The notes beneath the pieces are model-generated. The model was not told where the DNA came from, made no database searches, and saw only the letters and a program-made list of their open reading frames with translations. DNA of 64,000 nt, from NCBI RefSeq assembly GCF_004791585.1, contig NZ_SRUU01000008.1, positions 168,092-232,091 of the forward strand. Direction: 5' to 3'. Both the position numbers and the translations under genes were made by a program. The DNA comes from Mesorhizobium sp. M1C.F.Ca.ET.210.01.1.1. GTDB taxonomy: Bacteria; Pseudomonadota; Alphaproteobacteria; Rhizobiales; Rhizobiaceae. Of the stretch, positions 45,802 to 53,343 are shown in pieces (position 1 is the first letter of the stretch; each line of letters starts with the position of its first letter).

Positions 45802-47313
45802 TTGCGGCACTTGGAGAAATGGACCGACTGGCTCTGCGATGAACGGGTCGGCCCTTTCAGCGCCGCGATCGCTTTTGCCCTTGCATACTGCCTCGTCCAG
45901 ATCGTGGTGATGACGCTGTCGTCCCACCTAATGGGCACCGGTGTCGGCGTTGACGACGCCGAACAGTTGATGGCAACGCGCTTCCTTGCGGCCGGCTACG
46001 GCAGCTCGCAGCCGCCCTTATACACCTGGCTCGGCATTCTCACGGCCTCGCTGGTTGGAACCAATATCCTCGCGCTCAAGATCGTGAAATACGCCCTGCT
46101 GGCCGGCGGCCTGATCGCATCCTTCGCCGCTGTGCGCCGCCTGGGCTACTCGAACCGCGCGGCGACCGCCGCCATGTTCGGGCTGCTGCTTTTTCCGCAG
46201 ATCGTGTGGGAGATGCAGCACGCCCTTACCCACTCGGTCGCCGTCTTTTGCGTTTCGTCGCTGCTGCTCCTGGCAGTGGTCGAGGTACAGAAACGGCGAT
46301 CCGCCGCCGCCTATGTGCTGCTAGGCCTGGCCACGGCCGCGGCGATGCTGTCGAAATACAACATCGTCATCTTCATTGCCGCGCTGTTCATTGCGGCGCT
46401 GTCGCTTCGCGAAACGCGCGAGGCAATCTTCGATCGCCGCTTGCTGATCAGCGTGATCGTGGCGATCCTTGCGTGCCTTCCGACATTCTATTGGAGCCTC
46501 GCGCACCTGGAAGACCTGCTGGCGCACAGCAGCGGCTTCGGCGTCGCCGAGGGCGGCAACGCGGCGAAGACGGCGTCTCTCGGCATTCTCGGCCTCGGCA
46601 ATGCGATACTCAATTTCGCCGGGCTTCCGGTCGCGGTCTTTGCCGTCGCGTTTTTCCTCGCGCGCAGGCAACCCGCACCGCCATCCAGACCCGGACCGTG
46701 GCCCGAAAAGCTGCTCTGGCACGCGATCGGCTTTGCTGTCGTGATCACGCTCGTGGTTGTGCTGGCCGGCGGCGTGACCCAATTTCGCGATCGCTGGTTG
46801 CTGCCTTTGTTCGTGCTGCTGCCGGCTGCCCTAGCCATGCGCCTGGACGCCATGGGGGAAAGGGGCAGAAAGACGCAAGCGACGATCGTCTTCGCCGGCG
46901 CCTTGATCGCCATCCTGGTGATGCCGGTGAGCTGGTACATGCATATCTACGGCGGCGACAGCCGCGGCAGCATCGTGCGGACGGACTACGCCTCGCTCCA
47001 GCGTCAGCTGACCGCCGACGGGCCGGTCGGCACAGTGATCTCGAACTGGTTCTGGATCGGCAATCTTCGCCTGGTCGATCCCGGTCTCGTCGTGCTCGAC
47101 GACGAGATACCCGACTTCGCCAAGTCGATCCGCGAGCCCGCGGTGCTTGTGCTTGCGGATGACGAAGAGCCGGCTTCCGTCATTTTCAGCAGGATCGCCG
47201 AGGCCGGCTACGTGATGGACACTGTCCATCGGCGCATCGCGGTGCCGCAGGTGCTGGGCAGCGCACCGCGCCAGGTCACCATCACAAGGTTGCACAAGAT
47301 GACGGCGCAATAG
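45802..47313 (+). CDS. GT39-like membrane glycosyltransferase
   Basis: The 503-residue protein has about ten membrane helices and the GT39/ArnT-like first loop with an Asp-Asp pair (GVGVDDAEQLM) and QPPLYTWLG. It would add a sugar from a lipid carrier to an envelope target. TTG at 45802 is the start because no in-frame ATG lies upstream; its ribosome site is weak. It ends 17 bases before the DddP-like gene, so they are cotranscribed, although a functional link is not evident. Confidence 0.8.
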   Translation: MRHLEKWTDWLCDERVGPFSAAIAFALAYCLVQIVVMTLSSHLMGTGVGVDDAEQLMATRFLAAGYGSSQPPLYTWLGILTASLVGTNILALKIVKYALLAGGLIASFAAVRRLGYSNRAATAAMFGLLLFPQIVWEMQHALTHSVAVFCVSSLLLLAVVEVQKRRSAAAYVLLGLATAAAMLSKYNIVIFIAALFIAALSLRETREAIFDRRLLISVIVAILACLPTFYWSLAHLEDLLAHSSGFGVAEGGNAAKTASLGILGLGNAILNFAGLPVAVFAVAFFLARRQPAPPSRPGPWPEKLLWHAIGFAVVITLVVVLAGGVTQFRDRWLLPLFVLLPAALAMRLDAMGERGRKTQATIVFAGALIAILVMPVSWYMHIYGGDSRGSIVRTDYASLQRQLTADGPVGTVISNWFWIGNLRLVDPGLVVLDDEIPDFAKSIREPAVLVLADDEEPASVIFSRIAEAGYVMDTVHRRIAVPQVLGSAPRQVTITRLHKMTAQ

Positions 47314-47330
47314 GCACTCGAGGGAACCAC

Positions 47331-48674
47331 ATGGACAGACAACGCTTCGGCCGTCACCGCAAGATCATGCCGTTCGTACCGGGCTCGGTCGAAGCGCTGC
47401 GCGAGGCTTCCCGCGAAAAGGCGGCCGCGCTCAATCAGCACTTGCTGGGCTACGGCCAGCAGGCCGAAGCCGAATGGGCGGCGGCAGGCGTCGCCGCTCC
47501 CGACCTGCCGGCCATGCGGACATACCGGCTCGAGCGCATCCGCGCCGAGCTCAAGCGCCGCGACTATGCCGGCGCCCTGCTCTACGATCCGGTCAACATC
47601 CGCTACGCAACGGATTCGACCAATATGCAACCCTGGGTCGCACATAACCCGACCCGCCACTGTTTCGTGGCGACGGAAGGTCCCGTGGTGCTGTTCGATT
47701 ACTTTTCCTGCGAGCATCTGTCGGACCATGCCGGCGTCGTCGACGAAGTGCGGCCGGCGGTGTCATGGATGTATCTCTACAGCGGCGAGCTGACCGACAA
47801 GAAGGTCCGCCGCTGGGCGGCCGGCATCGTCGACCTCGTTGCCGAGCATGGCGGCGGCAATCGTCGCATCGCCATCGACCACATCAATCCGGAGGGCGTG
47901 GAGGAGCTTGCCCGCCACGGCATCACTGTCGGCAATGGCGAAGCGGTGATGGAGAACGCGCGCCTGATCAAATCACCCGACGAGATCCTTGCCATGCGCC
48001 GCGCCATCGTCGCCTGCGAGGCGGCGATGGGCGAGATGGAAGCAGCGCTGAAACCCGGCATCTCCGAGAACGAGCTGTGGGCGGAACTGCATCGCGGCAA
48101 CATCGCCCGCGGCGGCGAATGGATCGAGACCAGGCTTCTGTCGTCCGGTCCGCGCACCAATCCCTGGTTCCAGGAATGTTCGTCGCGCATCATTGAGGAC
48201 GGCGAGCTCGTCGCCTTCGATACCGACCTCATCGGCCCTTACGGTTTCTGCGCCGATCTCTCGCGCACGTGGCTCTGCGGTGACGGGAGGCCGTCGAACG
48301 AGCAGCGCGACCTGTTCCGCATCGCCGCCGACCAGATCGCCCACAATACCGGCCTGATGCGGCCGGGCATCTCCTTTCGCGATCTCGTCGAGCGCTCTGC
48401 GGTGCCGCCTGGAGACTGTTTCCCGGCGCGCTACGGCGTGCTCTACCACGGCGTCGGGCTGGCGGACGAATATCCGACCCTGCCGCATGCCAGCGACTGG
48501 ACGGATGACACGCCGGACGGCGTGCTCGAACCCGGAATGGTGCTGTGCGTGGAAAGCTATATAGGCAGACTGGGCGGGCGCGAGGGCGTCAAGATCGAGG
48601 AACAGATCCTGATCACCGAAACCGGCAACCAGCAACTATCGAGCTACCCGCTGGACGAGCGATTGCTGGGCTGA
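47331..48674 (+). CDS. DddP-like M24 metalloenzyme (DMSP lyase family)
   Basis: The 447-residue protein strongly resembles DddP, an M24-fold DMSP lyase: the shared blocks DPVNIRYATDSTNMQPW and RGGEWIETRLLSSGPRTNPW read almost as in Roseobacter DddP. Metal ligands are intact at Asp297, Asp299, Asp309, His373, Glu408 and Glu423, with Tyr368 and Asp379 at the positions of the DddP catalytic Tyr and Asp. It would release dimethyl sulfide and acrylate from DMSP. An ordinary Xaa-Pro peptidase or creatinase is less likely. Confidence 0.85.
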   Translation: MDRQRFGRHRKIMPFVPGSVEALREASREKAAALNQHLLGYGQQAEAEWAAAGVAAPDLPAMRTYRLERIRAELKRRDYAGALLYDPVNIRYATDSTNMQPWVAHNPTRHCFVATEGPVVLFDYFSCEHLSDHAGVVDEVRPAVSWMYLYSGELTDKKVRRWAAGIVDLVAEHGGGNRRIAIDHINPEGVEELARHGITVGNGEAVMENARLIKSPDEILAMRRAIVACEAAMGEMEAALKPGISENELWAELHRGNIARGGEWIETRLLSSGPRTNPWFQECSSRIIEDGELVAFDTDLIGPYGFCADLSRTWLCGDGRPSNEQRDLFRIAADQIAHNTGLMRPGISFRDLVERSAVPPGDCFPARYGVLYHGVGLADEYPTLPHASDWTDDTPDGVLEPGMVLCVESYIGRLGGREGVKIEEQILITETGNQQLSSYPLDERLLG

Positions 48675-48676
48675 AC

Positions 48677-49477
48677 CTATCCGAGACTGGCGACAGCTTC
48701 CCGCAGAACCGCCACGGTCTGTTGCGGCATGGACAGGCCCGTGATGAAAGGCAAGCCCTTCCGTCTGGCCGTCCAGCCGACCACCCTCACCTGCCGTGCC
48801 GCCGGCTCGAAACGCTGCGCCAGTGCCCAGCTCTGGCAGTCGATGGCGGCGACATCGGCCTTGCCCTCGGCGACGGCGACGATCGATGACCTGTGGCCAC
48901 CGCTTTCGCTGCGCGAGGTAAAGATGTCGAGACTTTCGCCCATTGTCTCCAGGTCGCGCGTCAGCCCGAGCAGCCCGGACATCGAGTCCGGATTGTTGAA
49001 GGCAAAGCGCCTGCCGCGGATGAGATCGAACGGGATCGAGGGCCTGCCGTCGGCCGGTGACGCCACGGACGGCCCGCCGTCAGACCGCATTATGATGGCG
49101 CTGGAATAGAGTTCACCCTGCCCGCCCTCGACTTCGTCGTAGTTAGGCTGGGCAATCACCTGCACATGTTCGGCCAGGCCGAGCTCCATCGGCCCCCAGC
49201 AGGTCTGGCCGAAAAGCAGCGCCGGGTGCAGCCAAACAGCGTGGAAATCAAGTTCGCCCGGCGGCAGCGTCGCCGGATCAGGCGCGATCACCTTGCCGGC
49301 ATTGTCGCGGATGCCGCCCGGCACCGGCGGCAGATCGCCATTGACGCGGGCGAGCGCGGCCGGAGCGTCGATGCCCCTCTGCCTGATGGCCTCGCGCAGC
49401 CGCGCCCATTGCACATCGACCGCGGCCCTCGCCTCGGGCCAGTCATACATCGGCAAGGCCGCAACGAATTCGCTCAT
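48677..49477 (-). CDS. PhnD/SsuA-like periplasmic-binding-fold protein without signal peptide
   Basis: The 266-residue protein has a type II binding-protein fold with DLIRGRRFAFNNPDSMSG and ESGGHRSSIVAVAEGKADVA, which are typical of phosphonate/phosphite-binding proteins. No signal peptide is present (MSEFVAALPMYDWPEARAAV), so it is probably cytoplasmic and may be a sensor or enzyme-like form. It is convergent with the DddP-like gene, two bases apart. Confidence 0.7.
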   Translation of the reverse strand: MSEFVAALPMYDWPEARAAVDVQWARLREAIRQRGIDAPAALARVNGDLPPVPGGIRDNAGKVIAPDPATLPPGELDFHAVWLHPALLFGQTCWGPMELGLAEHVQVIAQPNYDEVEGGQGELYSSAIIMRSDGGPSVASPADGRPSIPFDLIRGRRFAFNNPDSMSGLLGLTRDLETMGESLDIFTSRSESGGHRSSIVAVAEGKADVAAIDCQSWALAQRFEPAARQVRVVGWTARRKGLPFITGLSMPQQTVAVLREAVASLG

Positions 49478-49570
49478 GCCTGGATCTGACCGCTATTTAG
49501 GAGAACTGACAAGGCCGAGCGCGCCAACCGCCTCACCCTGAGGAAAGCCGCCGTGGCAGCTGGGTCGAAA

Positions 49571-50593
49571 TCACTCCTTGGGCGGCTCAGCCGGCACTGG
49601 AGCGGTTCCAAGTCCATTCACATTGCGCGCCCTGACGCGCGGCTTGAAAGCACGGCCGGGTTCCGGCGCGCGGCGCAGCACCGGATGCACCACCGGCTCC
49701 TTGGCCTTGAAGGCAAAAGATTTGATCAGCGCAAGATAATTCGGATAGACATAGCCGTTGTTCATCCGCAGCCATTCTTCGCGGCGATCGCGAAACATCT
49801 TCGGCAGCTTGTACCAGGCGACCGTCGGGCTCTTGTGGTGCACGAAATGCAGGTTGTTGTTGAGGAACAGGAACGACAGCGGCGATCGCTCGACGATGAT
49901 CGTGCGGCCCTCCGGGTGTTCCGACCATTGATGCTCGGCATAGGTGCGGATGGAAATCAGCGATTGGCCGACCCACACCGGCACCAGTACGTAGAGCCAA
50001 AGCGGGATGCCGAAACCCAACGTCACGATCGACACCGCTACGGCAATCCCCAGCGCGTGCAGCAGCCAGGCATTGCGGATCGCTTTGTCGCCAGCGGCGA
50101 TCTGCCTGGCATCGTCGATGAAGAAGCCGATCGACGACAGCCACGGGCCGAGGATCAAACGGCCGACCATGGTGTTGTTGAGCTTGAGCAGGAGCCTCAT
50201 CGTCGGCGGCATTTCCTCGTGCATCCAGAGCGCCTGATAATAGCTTTCCGGATCGTCGAGCGGATCGGTCAGCCGCTCGTCGGCATGATGGCGAAGATGG
50301 ATCGTCTTGAAGCGACGGAACGGCCAGACCATGCCGATCGGCAGGAAGACGAAGGCTTCATTGATCCGCGCATTGCGCGTCGGGTGCCCGTGCAGGACTT
50401 CGTGCATCAGCGACGATTGCAGGGCCAGTATCAAGGCCAAAGCCGCAAGCGCCAACAGCGGATAGGAAGGCCAGAGCAGGAAGCCAGCGGCGAGCCATGC
50501 GCCATAGCAGAAAAGTGCGAGGAAGACTGTCGGCCATTCCACGGCCGGTGCGCTGCTACGTCTCTTGTTCATGCCAGTCATGCTATCGACCAC
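49571..50593 (-). CDS. Membrane fatty acid desaturase
   Basis: The 340-residue protein has the three His boxes that hold the di-iron centre: HEVLHGH, HLRHH and HFVHH, and four hydrophobic helices. It would place double bonds in membrane acyl chains or hydroxylate a related substrate. GTG at 50593 sits right after GGAGGG; ATG at 50581 is an alternative. It is divergent from an XRE-type regulator, with a palindrome between them. Confidence 0.9.
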   Translation of the reverse strand: MVDSMTGMNKRRSSAPAVEWPTVFLALFCYGAWLAAGFLLWPSYPLLALAALALILALQSSLMHEVLHGHPTRNARINEAFVFLPIGMVWPFRRFKTIHLRHHADERLTDPLDDPESYYQALWMHEEMPPTMRLLLKLNNTMVGRLILGPWLSSIGFFIDDARQIAAGDKAIRNAWLLHALGIAVAVSIVTLGFGIPLWLYVLVPVWVGQSLISIRTYAEHQWSEHPEGRTIIVERSPLSFLFLNNNLHFVHHKSPTVAWYKLPKMFRDRREEWLRMNNGYVYPNYLALIKSFAFKAKEPVVHPVLRRAPEPGRAFKPRVRARNVNGLGTAPVPAEPPKE

Positions 50594-50667
50594 TGCCCTC
50601 CAGTCGCCGGAACCAGTTTGATTCCTGACAGCATTGTGTCAGCAGCCTGCCGTTGCCGCAACGCGAC

Positions 50668-50697
50668 AATGCGCACAAACTGTTGCGAGTGCGCATT
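50668..50697. promoter_or_regulatory. Palindrome in the desaturase-regulator divergent region
   Basis: AATGCGCAC (50668-50676) and GTGCGCATT (50689-50697) are a perfect 9-bp inverted repeat around 12 bases. The 21-base centre-to-centre distance suits a dimeric helix-turn-helix protein. A smaller repeat (CGTTG..CAACG, about 50651-50663) is next to it. The divergent XRE-type regulator is the natural candidate binder. Confidence 0.55.
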
Positions 50698-50809
50698 TTT
50701 ATCGGCAAGTGTTATACATTGTAAACAGAATTGTGGATTCATTTACGCCTGAGCTGCGATTCGCACGGCTTCGGCGCAAATTTTTCCTCCCGAGAACAGG
50801 AGTGGCGTG

Positions 50810-51667
50810 ATGGACAAGCGTGATCTGTCGACAGTTTTCCGGGAGCGTCTGAAATTGCTCTTGACACGCTCCGACTTGAACCAGTCGGCCTTCGCCACAG
50901 CGGTCGGCATCGACCGTTCGGCGCTGTCGCAACTGCTGTCCGGCGCCTCGACCCGCCTGCCCCGTGCCGAGACGCTTCTCAACATCGCCGCCGAGTTCAA
51001 GGTGTCGCTCGACTGGCTGCTGGGCTTGAGCCAGGACGAGGGCGTCACCGGCGAGATCCGCGAGAGCCTGGAGATCGAGGAGGCGCCCGACGGCTTCGAC
51101 CGCACGCTGCTCGCCAAATGGCACGCCGAGGCGGCCGGCACGAAGATCCGCTATGTGCCTGCCGGTATTCCCGACCTTTTGCGCACCGAGGCGCTGGTCG
51201 AATACGAGGCCGGCATCGCCAACAAGAGCCGCGAGGCGCAGGCCGGCGAAACGCAATACCGCATCGACTACACCAGGCGGCCGGAGACCGACATGGAGGT
51301 CTGCATGCCGCGCCACACGCTGGAGATCTTCGCGCGCGGTCTCGGCGTCTGGGATCGTTTTCCGGAAGCTGAGCGCCGCAAGCAATTGCTGCACATGGCA
51401 GCGCTCCTTGACGACCTTTATCCGACCTTCCGGCTGTTCCTTTATGACGGCCGCATGCGCTATTCGATCCCCTACACGATCTTCGGGCCTTATCGCGCCG
51501 CGATCTATGTCGGCGACATGTATCTGGTGTTGAACGCCACCCAGCCGGTCCGCACCTTGACCAGCCATTTCGACAATCTGATCCGCGCCGCCGACGTCAA
51601 CGCGCATGAGGCAGCGAGCTTCACGCAGAAGCTGGCCGGAATGTCGTTTTCTTCGGGCTCTGTCTGA
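50810..51667 (+). CDS. XRE-type helix-turn-helix regulator with ligand-binding-like C-domain
   Basis: The 285-residue protein has an N-terminal Cro/C1-type helix-turn-helix (LNQSAFATAVGIDRSALSQLL, about 20-50) and a long C-terminal region (about 90-280) with EVCMPRHTLEIFARGLGVWD, whose function I do not recognise but which may sense a ligand. ATG at 50810 has AGGAG 7 bases upstream. It is divergent from a desaturase gene and probably controls it, perhaps through the palindrome at 50668-50697. Confidence 0.8.
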   Translation: MDKRDLSTVFRERLKLLLTRSDLNQSAFATAVGIDRSALSQLLSGASTRLPRAETLLNIAAEFKVSLDWLLGLSQDEGVTGEIRESLEIEEAPDGFDRTLLAKWHAEAAGTKIRYVPAGIPDLLRTEALVEYEAGIANKSREAQAGETQYRIDYTRRPETDMEVCMPRHTLEIFARGLGVWDRFPEAERRKQLLHMAALLDDLYPTFRLFLYDGRMRYSIPYTIFGPYRAAIYVGDMYLVLNATQPVRTLTSHFDNLIRAADVNAHEAASFTQKLAGMSFSSGSV

Positions 51668-51757
51668 ACGCCGCCACCATGCGGCCTCTGGTCCGGCCGA
51701 GATCGTTCCGGGGCCGTGTAGGTGACCCGCAAGGACGCTGTCGCGATCGCAAATTCA

Positions 51758-51786
51758 TTGACTGGACATAAAGACTTCTTTATATC
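51758..51786 (+). promoter_or_regulatory. bmt promoter with a palindromic operator between -35 and -10
   Basis: TTGACT (51758-51763) and TATATC (51781-51786) are 17 bases apart, a good housekeeping promoter. Between them lies the perfect inverted repeat ATAAAGA-CT-TCTTTAT (51768-51783), whose right arm reaches into the -10 box. A protein bound there would block polymerase. It resembles, from memory, the sites of the SAH-sensing ArsR-family regulator SahR in front of methionine-cycle genes. Confidence 0.7.
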
Positions 51787-51819
51787 GTTATCTCAACCTA
51801 GGATACGAAAGCCAAAGCC

Positions 51820-52842
51820 ATGACCGCGACCAACCCTATCGACACACTGCTGGCTGAAAAGGGCGTGCTTTTGGCTGACGGGGCCACCGGCACCAACCTA
51901 TTCGCGATGGGCCTCGAAGCCGGCGAAGCGCCCGAGCTCCTCAACGAGACAGCGCCTGCCACCATCGCCAGCCTGCATCAGAATTTCGTCGATGCCGGCG
52001 CCGACATCATCCTGACCAATTCCTTCGGCGGCTCCCGGCACCGGCTGAAGCTGCATCATGCGCAGGACCGCGTCTACGAGCTCAACAAGCGCGCCGCCGA
52101 GATCGCGCGCTCCGTCGCCGACAAGGCCGGCCGCAAGGTGATCGTCGCCGGCTCAGTCGGCCCGACCGGCGAGTTGCTGGTGCCGCTCGGCGCCATGACC
52201 TACGAGGACGCGGTCGATGCTTTCGCCGAGCAGATCGAGGGCCTCAAGGCCGGCGGCGCCGAAGTCGCCTGGATCGAGACCATGTCGGCGCCGGACGAGA
52301 TCCGCGCTGCGGCCGAAGCCGCGATCCGCGTCGGCTTGCCCTACACCTATACCGGCTCCTTCGACACCGCCGGCCGCACCATGATGGGATTGTTGCCGAA
52401 GGACATCCACGGCGTCGCCGACGGGCTGTCGCAGGCGCCGCTCGGCGTCGGCGCCAATTGCGGCGTCGGTGCCGCCGATATCCTGGCCTCGCTGCTCGAC
52501 ATGACGGACGCGAAGCCGGAGGCCACGGTAATCGTCAAGGGCAATTGCGGCATCCCGGAATTCCGTGGCAGCGAGATCCACTATTCCGGCACGCCCGAGC
52601 TGATGGCCGACTATGTCAGGCTGGCGGTCGATGCCGGCGCGAAAATCGTCGGCGGCTGCTGCGGCACCTCGTTCGCCCACCTCGCCGCGATGCGCAAGGC
52701 GCTCGACGCGCACACCAAGTCGGAGCGGCCCACCGTCGAGACGATCGTCGAGCGCATCGGTCCGATGCGCAACAAGATCGCCTCAGCGGGTTCGGCAGAG
52801 GCCGGCGAAGGCCGCCGCGAACGCCGGCGCAGCCGCGCCTAG
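51820..52842 (+). CDS. bmt: Betaine-homocysteine S-methyltransferase
   Basis: The 340-residue protein belongs to the Hcy-methyltransferase family: ADGATGTNLF near the start, ANCGVGAADI, and the zinc-binding VGGCCGTS near residue 288. It moves a methyl group from glycine betaine (or a sulfonium such as DMSP) to homocysteine, making methionine. In Sinorhizobium meliloti the equivalent gene is bmt. The C-terminus is Arg-rich (EGRRERRRSRA). Transcription starts near 51793 by the promoter's position. Confidence 0.9.
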   Translation: MTATNPIDTLLAEKGVLLADGATGTNLFAMGLEAGEAPELLNETAPATIASLHQNFVDAGADIILTNSFGGSRHRLKLHHAQDRVYELNKRAAEIARSVADKAGRKVIVAGSVGPTGELLVPLGAMTYEDAVDAFAEQIEGLKAGGAEVAWIETMSAPDEIRAAAEAAIRVGLPYTYTGSFDTAGRTMMGLLPKDIHGVADGLSQAPLGVGANCGVGAADILASLLDMTDAKPEATVIVKGNCGIPEFRGSEIHYSGTPELMADYVRLAVDAGAKIVGGCCGTSFAHLAAMRKALDAHTKSERPTVETIVERIGPMRNKIASAGSAEAGEGRRERRRSRA

Positions 52843-52917
52843 AGCACGATCCCGAACCTTCGGATAAGATTTTGCTCCTACAAAGAGTTAGATCAGGATC
52901 GCAATCCTGATCTAAGC
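52841..52917. repeat. Dispersed intergenic repeat, AGAGCACGATCCCGA family
   Basis: It begins in the bmt stop codon and ends in a perfect 12-bp hairpin, TTAGATCAGGAT-CGCA-ATCCTGATCTAA (52888-52915), which may terminate bmt. A remnant of the same type (GAGCATGATCCCGA) starts at 62921. Confidence 0.7.
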
Positions 52918-52927
52918 CTGGTTTGCC

Positions 52928-53206
52928 TTATTCGCTGTTTTCGGCATAGCGCGACAGCGCCGTATCGAGGTCGGTAGCGGCACTGTTGTTGCCGTCGGCC
53001 CCCATCGCCATCAACGCGCCCGACGCGTGCGGGTCGCTGATCTGCTCCAGCATCACGCGGAAGCGGTCATTGTTCAGCGCCGACAGCGCCGTGTTGCGGG
53101 CTGCGTCGACATCATTCCTGATACGCGCGGATTCAGTCGACGAAGCGGATGGCGCTCGCGCCTGAAGATTGCCCGACGTTGACGCCACATTCCCGGTGAT
53201 ATGCAA
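52928..53206 (-). CDS. Hypothetical small protein
   Basis: The 92-residue frame starts at a TTG (53206) with GAGGGG 7 bases upstream. It is rich in Ser, Ala and Asn with a helical middle (ARIRNDVDAARNTALSALNN), no signal peptide and no recognised domain. It is convergent with bmt across the dispersed repeat. The start is uncertain; another ATG or GTG inside is possible. Confidence 0.5.
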   Translation of the reverse strand: MHITGNVASTSGNLQARAPSASSTESARIRNDVDAARNTALSALNNDRFRVMLEQISDPHASGALMAMGADGNNSAATDLDTALSRYAENSE

Positions 53207-53295
53207 TTCCAGCCCCTCAGACCTTCTATCAGCGTTGACTAACAGAAGGGCATTGCGATGAGGTTCCGGAAAAGCCGCGCAATTTAACGATCGGC

Positions 53296-53326
53296 AAAAG
53301 GCCGGCGATTTTCATGCCGGCCCTTT
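53296..53326 (-). terminator. Intrinsic terminator of the VWA-protein gene
   Basis: On the minus strand AAAGGGCCGGC and GCCGGCCTTTT form a stem around a 9-base loop, ending in TTTT, about 20 bases after the stop at 53344. Confidence 0.8.
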
Positions 53327-53343
53327 GTTCAATCCGGGCTATT

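Noticed and set aside
47331..48674. Creatinase or Xaa-Pro aminopeptidase
   Set aside because: The M24 fold is shared, but blocks such as NIRYATDSTNMQ and RGGEWIETRLL and the Tyr/Asp positions fit DddP much better.
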